A DNA stretch of 15,005 bases from Crocinitomicaceae bacterium (GCA_030830385.1 JAURNA010000311.1:1-15005), one strand, 5' to 3'. Positions 1 through 7,350 are shown, numbered from the stretch's first letter. Notes: generated by a model not told the origin, from the sequence alone. Made by a program: numbers and translations.

Positions 1-2932
1 AAAATGCAGCAATAAAATTTTGATTGTCATGATCTTGCTTGATTACAACCGCTACTTCAAGCGTAGATGGATAGCGCAAAATATGATTTTCAATTTCACC
101 GAGTTCAATACGATATCCTCTTACTTTGACCTGAGCATCTTTTCTTCCCAGTAGTACCAATCTTCCATCGGGTTGCCAATAACCCAAATCCCCTGTTTTG
201 TAGAAAGGGGTATGATTCCAGACTTCACCGGCAATCGCAGTTACAGCCGACGTAAACGGAATAGTCATGAAGCGCTCTTTTGTCTCATCAGGGAGATTTT
301 TGTACCCGACAGAAGTACCGACACCTCCCAAATACACTTCACCAACATTACCTATTGAAACCGGTTTTTGACGTTCGTCTAATACTGCTAAACGTGTGTT
401 TTTGAGCGGTCTGCCCGCAGCAGGAGGGTTGGTTTCATCTTCACGAATTCTATCCCAAGTTGAATAAACCGTAGTTTCAGTAGGACCGTAAAAGTTATAG
501 ACATCCGTAACAAATGTTTTTTCATAAATGGTATTCACCAATTCGCGGCTGGATGCTTCACCACCTAAACCAATGTGTCGAACATTTTCAGGGATTGCAT
601 CCAATTCAATAAGTTCTCTCATGGCAGATGGAACTGTATTGATCATGTCAATTTCATCACGATGGGTGATCGTTTGAATTTCCAGAACATTATTCACCAA
701 AATGACCTGCCCTCCGCTGGATAATGGAGTAAACAACTCAAAAACAGAAAGATCAAAACAGATGGAAGTGGAAAACAACATTCCGTTTAAATTCCGTTCT
801 AAAAACCAGTCTCGACTCCATTGAATGAAATTCACTACATTTCTGTGGTTGAGTTTTACACCTTTCGGCCTTCCGGTTGATCCTGAAGTGTATATAATGT
901 AGGCCAGTGCTTCAGGATCTGAATGACTTAAGACAGATGCTGTATCTAAAGAACGTATCGAATTCCACTTTTCAGTCACGATACAAATAGGACATGAACG
1001 CGGAAAAGACGGCTGATGATCAGTCATTAAAACGTTGATTCCGGAGTCTTCTATAATCAACTGTTGCCGAACTTCCGGATATGCAGGATCAATAGGGATA
1101 TACGTGCATCCCGCTTTGAGTACTCCCAATAGCGTGATGACCATTTCACTTGTTCTATCCATGCAAACACCAATTAAATCGAACGACTTAACATGCAAGT
1201 GTTCCAGAAGATATCTTGCCATTTGATTACTCAGATCATGAAGCTCTCCGTGTGTTATTTTTTGACCGTGAAAGACCAGAGCGGTCGCATCACGATGAAG
1301 CTCTAAATTCTTTTCAAGAAGTTCATGCAGTGTAGCCGTTTCTAGAGGCTCGGAAATATCAGAATTGAATTGATTAAACAGTGTATTAATCTCATTTGCA
1401 TCCAGAAGTTCGATTTCTTGAATCTTCATGCATGAATCAGCTGCCACCTGATCAATGATAGAGGTGAAATGGTGTTTCAACTGATGAATTCGCCACGAAT
1501 CAAAGAGATTTGTATTGTACTCAACAGATACGACCAGGGAATCTTTCGTTTGACGAATACCAAAGCTCAAGTCAAACTTGGTAGAAACCTCAGGTTCATG
1601 AGTGGTGTTTACAGTGCTTTCAGACGACTCAAATGGATTTGATATTGCATCCTGCATAGAGATCAGGATATCGAACAAGGGTGATCTGCTCGTATCCCGC
1701 TTAATCTGCAGTTCGTCAATTAGACTGTCTAAGGGAAACTCTTGGTATTCATGAATATGCATGATTTCCTCCGTTACCATCATTAGCAATTCGTTAAACG
1801 AACGTGAGGGCTCAGCTGCAATCCTTACGGGTAAGGTTTTGGTGAAACAACCGATCAGTGGCTCCAGCTCTGGTAATGTTCTGCCGGCAAACGTAGCTCC
1901 GAAGACCATGTCTTTCTGATGCGAGTACTTGCTAAATAAAATATGCAAAAGGCTTACTACACCTGCGAATAGCGTAGCTTTCCATTGATTGCAAATTTCC
2001 TGAAAAGCCTGAAATTGCTCCTTCTCAATAACAAATGTGACGCACTTTCCCTTATGGGTTTTGTGAGAAGGTCTTGGACGATCTGTTGGTAAATTAAGTA
2101 CCGGAATTTCACCACTGAATTTATTCAGCCAAAACCTGCGGCTTTCTTGATAAGATTCGGTACTCAACTGGCTCGTTTCCCATTCTGCAAAATCTTGAAA
2201 TTGAATTGGAAGAGCGGGTAGAGAATGATTCTTTTTTTGAAGAAACGACTGATACAAGTCAAACAATTCTCGATAAATGATCTTCATTGACCAACCATCG
2301 CACAGTATATGATGGAGATTTAGAATAAGAATACTTTGACCGGTTTGAGATGATAAGTAGTGAGCCCTGAATAACGATTCAGAAGTTAGATCGAAAGGTC
2401 TGGATGCTTCCTGCTTGATCTTTTGCTCAACAAGACGGTGAAATTCATACTGTGGAATGTGTTCTTTGCTTTCTAATTTGAATGGGTTTTTTTTACGCGA
2501 TACAATTTGTTGTCTCGGCGCACCATTTGAAGCAACGCAACGCATGCGAAGAATATCGTGTCGTTTAATTAATGACGAAAAAGCCATTTTTAAAACCCTT
2601 ACGTTAAGTGGAGTAGCCAATTCCACAATGTGCAAAATGTTGTAAGCGGCGGAGTCAGGATTCATTTCCTGTTCGATCCACAATCGTCTTTGAGAAGCTG
2701 ATAATTCATAATCTGTCTGGTGTTCGACTAATCCAATTTGCTTACTCTGACCTGAACTTTGCGAGGAGGATTGATCCAAAAAGGATAAGATGTTCTTTTT
2801 GTTATCCGCCACATCATCAACAATGGCCTTGGTTAATTGCTTTTCGGGGCCAATCAATTTAATGGTGCCGTTATCTCTGAAGATACGGATACCTCGATCC
2901 TTTAACGATCTGATAATTTTCGAAGTGTGCAT
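1..2932 (-). CDS. Nonribosomal peptide synthetase, docking-C-A module (3' end cut by window)
   Basis: 977 codons are visible from ATG at 2932; the C-terminus lies beyond position 1. Residues 1-55 resemble a TubC-type N-terminal docking domain (basic helix, strand, then a KKNILSFL helix). The condensation domain covers about 75-510: C1 SASQRRLW (78-85), catalytic HHILCDG (207-213), then FQDFAEW, IGCFTKTLP, EFPLDSL and RDTSRSPLFD. The adenylation domain starts near 530: A3 YIIYTSGSTGRPKG (678-691), A4 FDLSVFELF (from 726), A5 NFYGPTETT (from 813), A7 YKTGDLG (from 911) and A8 RGYRIELGEIE (from 938). The domain should activate an amino acid as an adenylate for an outside-window carrier domain, and the C domain should condense it with an upstream acyl chain. 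By-eye alignment to GrsA gives pocket residues D-L-F-N-G-G-F-V-Y; I cannot assign a substrate. All core motifs are intact, so the module looks active. It follows the coiled-coil gene by 76 bases, likely in one transcript. Confidence 0.96.
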   Translation of the reverse strand, partial: MHTSKIIRSLKDRGIRIFRDNGTIKLIGPEKQLTKAIVDDVADNKKNILSFLDQSSSQSSGQSKQIGLVEHQTDYELSASQRRLWIEQEMNPDSAAYNILHIVELATPLNVRVLKMAFSSLIKRHDILRMRCVASNGAPRQQIVSRKKNPFKLESKEHIPQYEFHRLVEQKIKQEASRPFDLTSESLFRAHYLSSQTGQSILILNLHHILCDGWSMKIIYRELFDLYQSFLQKKNHSLPALPIQFQDFAEWETSQLSTESYQESRRFWLNKFSGEIPVLNLPTDRPRPSHKTHKGKCVTFVIEKEQFQAFQEICNQWKATLFAGVVSLLHILFSKYSHQKDMVFGATFAGRTLPELEPLIGCFTKTLPVRIAAEPSRSFNELLMMVTEEIMHIHEYQEFPLDSLIDELQIKRDTSRSPLFDILISMQDAISNPFESSESTVNTTHEPEVSTKFDLSFGIRQTKDSLVVSVEYNTNLFDSWRIHQLKHHFTSIIDQVAADSCMKIQEIELLDANEINTLFNQFNSDISEPLETATLHELLEKNLELHRDATALVFHGQKITHGELHDLSNQMARYLLEHLHVKSFDLIGVCMDRTSEMVITLLGVLKAGCTYIPIDPAYPEVRQQLIIEDSGINVLMTDHQPSFPRSCPICIVTEKWNSIRSLDTASVLSHSDPEALAYIIYTSGSTGRPKGVKLNHRNVVNFIQWSRDWFLERNLNGMLFSTSICFDLSVFELFTPLSSGGQVILVNNVLEIQTITHRDEIDMINTVPSAMRELIELDAIPENVRHIGLGGEASSRELVNTIYEKTFVTDVYNFYGPTETTVYSTWDRIREDETNPPAAGRPLKNTRLAVLDERQKPVSIGNVGEVYLGGVGTSVGYKNLPDETKERFMTIPFTSAVTAIAGEVWNHTPFYKTGDLGYWQPDGRLVLLGRKDAQVKVRGYRIELGEIENHILRYPSTLEVAVVIKQDHDNQNFIAAF

Positions 2933-3008
2933 AGTGGGGTTAGGTTATGAGTGCCTTACTCAATGTAAATCAAATGCACTGAGGGCGGGAAATAAGCGAT
3001 TTTATGTT

Positions 3009-3578
3009 TTATCGCTCCAAATGAATTCCCTTTGCCAGAGCATCTTGAGATACCGTAATCATGGATTGACATGCCATAATTACTGCAGTTGGATCGTTGG
3101 CTTCCACAGATTTCGATATAACATCCATCATTTCGGCATTGCACTCTCTGTACATCTTAACGTACTTGCTTAACAGTCCTTTGTAATTGGACTGATATTT
3201 AGCAGAAAAATCTTCATTGATTTTCGTGTGAGCATTTCTGAATTTTTCTTGAGCTTCATTTACGAACGTAAAAAAATCTTCATTCGCTTTGGATACCTTA
3301 GCGTTTGCCTCTTGCTGCACCTTCTCGGAATCTGTTCCGCTTTTTTGAATTTTCACCATAAAATCATTCAGTGATTTCTGTTCACTTTCATATGCTTTTC
3401 GATAAGCGTCGTTAGCGTCTTTAATTTTTTTATTCGACGATTGTTGTAAATCTGCGTGCATTTGGGATGCTTCCCTGTGAAGTTCCTCAAGATTTGTTAG
3501 AAAATCATTTTCAATGTCTTTGACATTTTTAGTCTTAGAAGAACTGTTCGATGAAGTCGACGTTTTTGTAGTGGCCAT
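3009..3578 (-). CDS. Coiled-coil protein of unknown function, first gene of NRPS operon
   Basis: I do not recognise a family. The 189-residue product starts at ATG 3578. Residues 1-20 are rich in Ser, Thr and Lys and probably disordered. Residues 20-150 are strongly helical, polar and rich in Lys, Glu, Asn and Gln, with heptad-like spacing, almost no proline and no signal peptide or membrane segment. The C-terminal part (about 150-189, around DPTAVIMACQSM) is a more hydrophobic helix. The overall look is similar to phasins or other amphipathic helical binding proteins, but this is only a resemblance. It lies 76 bases upstream of the NRPS on the same strand with no terminator between them, so co-transcription is likely. 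A scaffold or surface-binding role with the synthetase is possible but unproved. Confidence 0.85.
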   Translation of the reverse strand: MATTKTSTSSNSSSKTKNVKDIENDFLTNLEELHREASQMHADLQQSSNKKIKDANDAYRKAYESEQKSLNDFMVKIQKSGTDSEKVQQEANAKVSKANEDFFTFVNEAQEKFRNAHTKINEDFSAKYQSNYKGLLSKYVKMYRECNAEMMDVISKSVEANDPTAVIMACQSMITVSQDALAKGIHLER

Positions 3579-3634
3579 AATTGTTTGTTTTATTGGTTAA
3601 AAATTTGTTGCTATTCAGATGCTTTGGGGAGAAT

Positions 3635-3666
3635 AACAAGTAGCATAACTACTAAGCCGGCCCAAA
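3635..3666 (-). promoter_or_regulatory. Weak Bacteroidota-type promoter candidate for the coiled-coil/NRPS operon
   Basis: On the minus strand a TTTG (3663-3666) is followed after 20 bases by TACTTGTT (3635-3642). The Bacteroidota consensus is TTTG, about 19-21 bases, then TAnnTTTG. The -33 box is exact and the spacing fits, but the -7 box matches only 6 of 8. It would leave a leader of about 50 bases before ATG 3578. The call is tentative. Confidence 0.25.
3639..3653. repeat. Small inverted repeat in divergent NRPS promoter region
   Basis: AGTAG (3639-3643), a five-base centre CATAA, then CTACT (3649-3653): a perfect 5-5-5 dyad. It overlaps the tentative -7 box and spacer of the minus-strand promoter, which is where a repressor could bind. 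Short dyads arise by chance, so operator function is a guess. Confidence 0.35.
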
Positions 3667-3713
3667 TAACTTTGGCACGAACTTTTTCAGAATTATTTAC
3701 ATGCAAATGTGCT

Positions 3714-3729
3714 AGTGGTCAAGTGGTTA
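3714..3729. repeat. Tandem 8-base direct repeat between divergent NRPS genes
   Basis: AGTGGTCA (3714-3721) is directly followed by AGTGGTTA (3722-3729), seven of eight bases alike. The pair is flanked by CTAGT (3712-3716) and ACTAG (3729-3733), which are inverted to each other. It lies about 100 bases before the thioesterase start. It could be a regulator half-site array; no known binding motif was recognised. Confidence 0.35.
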
Positions 3730-3826
3730 CTAGTAGCTAAGCAATCAAAAGTAAAAAAAAATCGGGAAAGAACTATATTTTTTTTATTTTCTTTGAAGCA
3801 CAATCATTTAAACCACTTTAACGGAG

Positions 3827-4543
3827 ATGAATGTGAAAACCAAACCACAATTATTCCTATTACACTTTGCAGGTGGAAATTGCTACTCGTTTGCGTTCCT
3901 GAAAAAATACCTCGAAGAGCATGTGGAAATGATTACCATCGAATTGCCGGGCAGGGGCAAGCGCATGAACGAACCCCTGATCAGAAACAAATCGCAGGCA
4001 ATAGAAGATGTGTTTCATCAAGTAAAAAAAGAAAGAAACCCAAATGTGCCGTACGTTTTGTACGGACACAGCATGGGTGTATCACTTGGATTGCACATTG
4101 CTGCATTGATGGAGTCGAATGCAGATCCGGCACGTTCATTTATTGCTTCGGGTAATGCTGGTCCGGGAGTACACAAAGAGAAAATACGTTATTCACTCTC
4201 AGAATTGGAATTCAAGGCTGAACTGAAAAAGTTGGGAGGTGTTCCCGATGAACTTTTCGAAAACGATGAACTGTATCGCTTTTTTGAACCGATTCTCCGC
4301 GCAGATTTCGAAGTCGTCGAAAAAGAAAATACCCTGGAAGCTCCGATCTTGAATGCCACACCGGTTTGTGCGTTAATGGGGATTAAAGAAGAAAACGCCG
4401 ATCGCATCGACAACTGGAAGCAATTTACACACGCTTCCTTTTCAGGTCATCTATTCGACGGAGATCATTTTTTTATCCATCAGCATGCTCAGGAATTGTC
4501 GAACTTCATCCTAAAAGCGTATGATCGAAGTTTGGTATTGTGA
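3827..4543 (+). CDS. Type II thioesterase of the NRPS locus
   Basis: The 238-residue alpha/beta hydrolase belongs to the stand-alone editing thioesterases of NRPS and PKS clusters (GrsT/SrfA-TE family). These cytosolic enzymes hydrolyse wrong acyl or amino-acyl groups from the phosphopantetheine arms of carrier domains. Visible features are the N-terminal LFLLHFAGGN (oxyanion region, 9-18), ELPGRGKR (39-46), the nucleophile elbow GHSMG (80-84, Ser82), a likely Asp192 and the catalytic His in GDHFF (His214). Length is normal for the family. It diverges from the NRPS operon across a 248-base spacer and overlaps the next gene by 23 bases, so the two are translationally linked. ACGGAG directly abuts ATG 3827 but is six bases before an in-frame GTG at 3833, so the true start may be that GTG, two codons later. 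Confidence 0.95.
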   Translation: MNVKTKPQLFLLHFAGGNCYSFAFLKKYLEEHVEMITIELPGRGKRMNEPLIRNKSQAIEDVFHQVKKERNPNVPYVLYGHSMGVSLGLHIAALMESNADPARSFIASGNAGPGVHKEKIRYSLSELEFKAELKKLGGVPDELFENDELYRFFEPILRADFEVVEKENTLEAPILNATPVCALMGIKEENADRIDNWKQFTHASFSGHLFDGDHFFIHQHAQELSNFILKAYDRSLVL

Positions 4544-5180
4544 TATTACCGAATTTACAGAGGCAGATGTGCACTTTCTGTCAGATTCCTTTCCACCTGC
4601 CGAGAAGGAGGCAATGCTGCGGTTTCATTTTTTAAATGATCGTTTATTTCGTCTGATCGGAAGAATAATGGTGAGTTTCAATCTGAAATGCAAGCCCGAC
4701 GCGATAGAATTAACTTCCTCTGGAAAACCTTTTGTGAAAGGGAGTTCAAATTTCAATATTTCCCATGCGGGAACAATCGTGGCAGTTACTTTTTCTGATC
4801 ATGAAATAGGTTTAGACATTGAAACCGAACTGGATACTGACAGCAGCAATGGAATTGTATCTTATTTTCATTCTGATGAACAGACAGCTTTTAATGGGTT
4901 GGACGAGGGTTCCAGACATGCTCTTTTTTATCACATTTGGACGCGTAAAGAAGCGTTTCTAAAAGCTGTTGGTGTTGGAATTGTAGAAGGGATGAGCACG
5001 CACAATTGTCTTCCGGATCGCATTGAACGATCAGGCGATGACTGGTTCATTCGGTCAATCGACGAATTGAAGGGTTACGCTTGCGCAATTTGTCAGAAAA
5101 ATAGTCCGATAACGACGATTCAATTCAAAAAACTGAACAAGACCACGATTATTCAACAACATGAAGCACTTCTCCGTTAA
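4521..5180 (+). CDS. Sfp-type 4'-phosphopantetheinyl transferase
   Basis: The 219-residue protein transfers phosphopantetheine from coenzyme A to the conserved serine of carrier domains, turning apo-NRPS into the active form. Length fits the Sfp type (about 220-240). Motifs in order are RLIGRIM (44-50), SGKPFV (67-72), NISHAG (79-84), IGLDIE (96-101, with Mg-binding Asp99 and Glu101) and WTRKEAFLKAVG (140-151, with Glu144). The ATG at 4521 lies inside the thioesterase gene in another frame and is the only start that keeps the MIEVWYCDI N-terminus typical of the family. The overlap implies translational coupling. Its place beside the NRPS suggests that synthetase as the main client, although such enzymes often serve several pathways. 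Confidence 0.96.
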   Translation: MIEVWYCDITEFTEADVHFLSDSFPPAEKEAMLRFHFLNDRLFRLIGRIMVSFNLKCKPDAIELTSSGKPFVKGSSNFNISHAGTIVAVTFSDHEIGLDIETELDTDSSNGIVSYFHSDEQTAFNGLDEGSRHALFYHIWTRKEAFLKAVGVGIVEGMSTHNCLPDRIERSGDDWFIRSIDELKGYACAICQKNSPITTIQFKKLNKTTIIQQHEALLR

Positions 5181-5235
5181 ATTTCTGCTTCCATTGGTCA
5201 CCGTAAATTTGTTGCAACATGGAAATTTTCCGGAG
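5172..5235. repeat. Long-range inverted repeat at the 3' end of the transferase gene
   Basis: The arm at 5172-5185 (CTCCGTTAAATTTC) pairs with 5222-5235 (GAAATTTTCCGGAG) at 12 of 14 positions, the two mismatches being internal, around a 36-base loop. It spans the stop codon and is followed by T5 at 5241-5245. It may end the thioesterase-transferase transcript, but the loop is long for an intrinsic terminator. Confidence 0.35.
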
Positions 5236-5273
5236 TGTACTTTTTGAGTGTCTTTTTGCCTTTGTGTGTTCAG

Positions 5274-5407
5274 ATGCGTAGTTTTTTGCAAAATCCAACG
5301 TCCTGAAAACCAAAAAACGCATAACCCGAACTTCGTCCGTTCGTACCGATATCTGCCGGGGCCGATCCCCGCTGTATGGAGCAAGGCGAAGAAGGTTTTC
5401 GCAAAAC
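5274..5407. other. Cluster of stem-loops; candidate structured RNA or repeated element
   Basis: Four local stems lie in this non-coding, 3'-to-3' spacer. (1) ATGCG 5274-5278 and TTTTTTG 5282-5288 pair with CAAAAAA 5311-5317 and CGCAT 5318-5322: 12 base pairs with a three-base bulge. (2) CGAAC 5327-5331 pairs with GTTCG 5339-5343. (3) CGGGG 5357-5361 pairs with CCCCG 5367-5371. (4) GTTTT 5395-5399 pairs with AAAAC 5403-5407 over a CGC loop. An alternative long pairing joins CTTCG 5331-5335 with CGAAG 5387-5391. The stretch from 5325 to about 5465 is richer in G and C than its surroundings. Motifs of TPP, cobalamin, FMN and SAM riboswitches, tmRNA and RNase P were sought and not convincingly found. 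Strand is undecided. Confidence 0.4.
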
Positions 5408-5476
5408 GGTCAATCTCTCTCTATTCCGGGTGCCAAAGCCTGAGGTGAATCCCTGTTGGACTTCCGAAAACGTTTT

Positions 5477-5617
5477 TTATTCCTCAATGGCTGGAAGCTC
5501 TTCCGTCGGCTGATTCAACTCACCGTGATATGCATCACAATCAGGGTGGGACCCACAGCCTGAAAAAGTTGCCGTCAGAATAAGTAACGAAGATGCAAAG
5601 GCAAGTACTTTTTTCAT
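5477..5617 (-). CDS. Small lipoprotein, 46 residues
   Basis: ATG at 5617 opens a 46-codon frame ending in TAA at 5477-5479. The product begins MKKVLAFASSLLILTATFSG followed by Cys21: a basic start, a hydrophobic core and a lipobox-like FSGC, as in bacterial lipoproteins processed by signal peptidase II. The mature part is only about 26 residues, acidic, with a second Cys at 27 and the ending LPAIEE. It would sit lipid-anchored in the cell envelope. I know no family for it. It converges on the transferase gene. A short hairpin (TAAGGT 5652-5657 with ACCTTA 5668-5673) lies upstream. The signal peptide is good evidence of a real gene despite the length. Confidence 0.72.
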   Translation of the reverse strand: MKKVLAFASSLLILTATFSGCGSHPDCDAYHGELNQPTEELPAIEE

Positions 5618-5939
5618 AATTTCGGTTGTATGATTTGTGTGTACGAGGCGATAAGGTACAAAAAAACACCTTAACTCCGGCCTGTAATGCTCTTGTTATC
5701 AAGTTAAAAGTTCCACAAGGGCATCGAAACCATTCCGGAACTGCAATTCAGCCGAAAATTACGGGAAAAGCCTTCTTGAAAACGTGATCCGAAGCATGGA
5801 TGGAGCCAATCTCTACTGTGCGATGGATAATCCATCAAACCGAAGCTGATTTTCACGAAAGGCAGCATCCGGAACGGATTCTCATCAGACATTCAATCGG
5901 CTGGAAACGAATTCCGGGGAATCTAAAAAAAGGAATTGT
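5618..5939. other. Non-coding stretch, no gene recognised
   Basis: These 322 bases between the lipoprotein start and the RadA stop contain only short frames without recognisable features. Two symmetric sites are visible. One is TAAGGT 5652-5657 with ACCTTA 5668-5673 around an A-rich loop, about 35 bases upstream of the lipoprotein start. The other is a perfect 7-1-7 palindrome, GATGGAT-A-ATCCATC, at 5822-5836. The lipoprotein promoter must lie here, but no clean TTTG/TAnnTTTG pair was found. Confidence 0.5.
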
Positions 5940-7301
5940 TCAGGCGAACAACTCTTTGACGACCTCTGCCATCTTAGCACACGGGACAAGTTCAATCGAA
6001 AAATCCTTCTGAGAAAGTCCTTTGTTGTACCGGGAAACAATCATTTTTTCAAAACCGAGCTTCTCTGCTTCACGAATGCGCTGATCGATTCGGTTCACCG
6101 GTCGTATTTCTCCCGAAAGTCCTACTTCGGCAGCCAATGCAATGTTTCGACCAATGGGAAGGTCTGCATTTGATGAGAGTACGGCGGCGGCAACAGCCAG
6201 ATCTATCGCGGGATCATCCACTTTTAATCCTCCGGCAATGTTCAAAAAGACGTCTTTGGCCCCCAGTTTGAACCCACATCGTTTTTCCATTACGGCCAGT
6301 AGCATATTTAATCGTTTGGCATCAAAACCCGTAGACGTTCTCTGCGGAGTTCCGTATGCTGCCGTGCTTACCAGCGCCTGAACTTCGATCATCATAGGAC
6401 GCATCCCTTCTAATGTGGCTGCAATGGAAATCCCACTCAGGGAATTGTCGGTATTCGTGATTAGGATTTCCGATGGATTTTCCACCTGGCGCAAACCGGA
6501 TGAGTTCATTTCGTAAATCCCCAACTCATTGGTACTTCCAAAGCGATTTTTTACCGAGCGAAGCAAACGATAGACATGATTTCGATCCCCTTCAAATTGC
6601 AATACCGTATCGACCATGTGTTCCAGCACTTTCGGCCCGGCCAATGAGCCATCCTTTGTAATGTGACCGATCAGGAATACGGGAACATTGCTTTGCTTCG
6701 CATATCGAAGTAACTGTGCTGTACACTCGCGGATTTGTGAAATGCTTCCCGGTGAGCTTTCAATCTGAGAAGAATACAGGGTTTGAATCGAGTCAATGAC
6801 CAGGAGTTCCGGCTGTGTTTTTTCCGCTTGCTGAAAGATGTTTTGAATGTTTGTCTCCGTGAGAATAAAACAAGATTCATTGCGAACACCAATTCGTTCC
6901 GAGCGCATCTTGATCTGTTGATCACTTTCCTCTCCGGACACATACAAAACCTTTGTCGAAAGACTCTGCACGGCTACCTGTAGCATCAGTGTCGATTTTC
7001 CAATTCCCGGTTCACCTCCGAACAATACCAAAGAACCGGGAACAAGACCTCCGCCCAACACCCGACCCAATTCAGCATCACCGAGAGAAATGCGCTGATG
7101 TTCTCTGGAAGCAATCGACTCAATAGCCTGTGGTTCAGCTGATTGCTGAGACGTTGAAAATGCCACGACCTGCGGCACCTGCTTTTGGATCAATTCTTCA
7201 ACAAATGTGTTCCACTCGTTGCACGACGGACACTTTCCGAGCCATTTGGGAGTTTCATAACCACAGTGCTGACAGAAAAAAGCTGATTTTACCTTCGCCA
7301 T
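5940..7301 (-). CDS. radA: DNA repair protein RadA (Sms)
   Basis: The 453-residue protein is full length for RadA, a RecA-related, DnaB-like branch-migration helicase acting in recombinational repair. The N-terminal C4 zinc finger uses Cys10, Cys13, Cys24 and Cys27 (CQHCGYETPKWLGKCPSC). The ATPase core has Walker A GGEPGIGKST (95-104), a Walker B-like LLVIDSIQTL (167-175) and the RadA-specific KNRFG (251-255). The C-terminal third is the Lon-protease-like domain (about 290-453, with DPAIDLAVAAAVLSS and AEVGLSGEIRPV); RadA proteins lack protease activity there. ATG 7301 gives the standard MAKxKSxFxCQxCG opening. It follows the second hydrolase by 49 bases on the same strand, so partial co-transcription is possible. 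TATCTTTA just upstream is one base from the Bacteroidota -7 box, but no partner -33 box was found. Confidence 0.98.
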   Translation of the reverse strand: MAKVKSAFFCQHCGYETPKWLGKCPSCNEWNTFVEELIQKQVPQVVAFSTSQQSAEPQAIESIASREHQRISLGDAELGRVLGGGLVPGSLVLFGGEPGIGKSTLMLQVAVQSLSTKVLYVSGEESDQQIKMRSERIGVRNESCFILTETNIQNIFQQAEKTQPELLVIDSIQTLYSSQIESSPGSISQIRECTAQLLRYAKQSNVPVFLIGHITKDGSLAGPKVLEHMVDTVLQFEGDRNHVYRLLRSVKNRFGSTNELGIYEMNSSGLRQVENPSEILITNTDNSLSGISIAATLEGMRPMMIEVQALVSTAAYGTPQRTSTGFDAKRLNMLLAVMEKRCGFKLGAKDVFLNIAGGLKVDDPAIDLAVAAAVLSSNADLPIGRNIALAAEVGLSGEIRPVNRIDQRIREAEKLGFEKMIVSRYNKGLSQKDFSIELVPCAKMAEVVKELFA

Positions 7302-7350
7302 GCGATAAAGATAGAATCATTGAGCGTAATCTTTTTACGATGTGCAATTA

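Noticed and set aside
3709..4155. 148-residue plus-strand frame overlapping the thioesterase
   Set aside because: It shares DNA with the thioesterase, whose catalytic motifs are complete; the alternative frame has no domain.
5248..5448. Short plus-strand frame encoding a basic C-terminus within the convergent spacer
   Set aside because: No plausible start region, signal or domain; the DNA shows hairpins rather than coding character, so it is treated as part of the structured element.
5340..5460. Possible cobalamin or TPP riboswitch
   Set aside because: Fragments such as CCCCGC and GGTGCC-CTGAG recall these classes, but the order and the remaining conserved boxes are missing, and no vitamin gene follows on either strand.
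5704..5892. 62-residue minus-strand frame downstream of radA
   Set aside because: No recognisable family, signal peptide or conserved pattern; likely chance in a 322-base spacer.
5910..5937. AATTCC/GGAATT pairing after the radA stop as a terminator
   Set aside because: Only six A/T-rich pairs, and the T-run lies inside the loop rather than after the stem.
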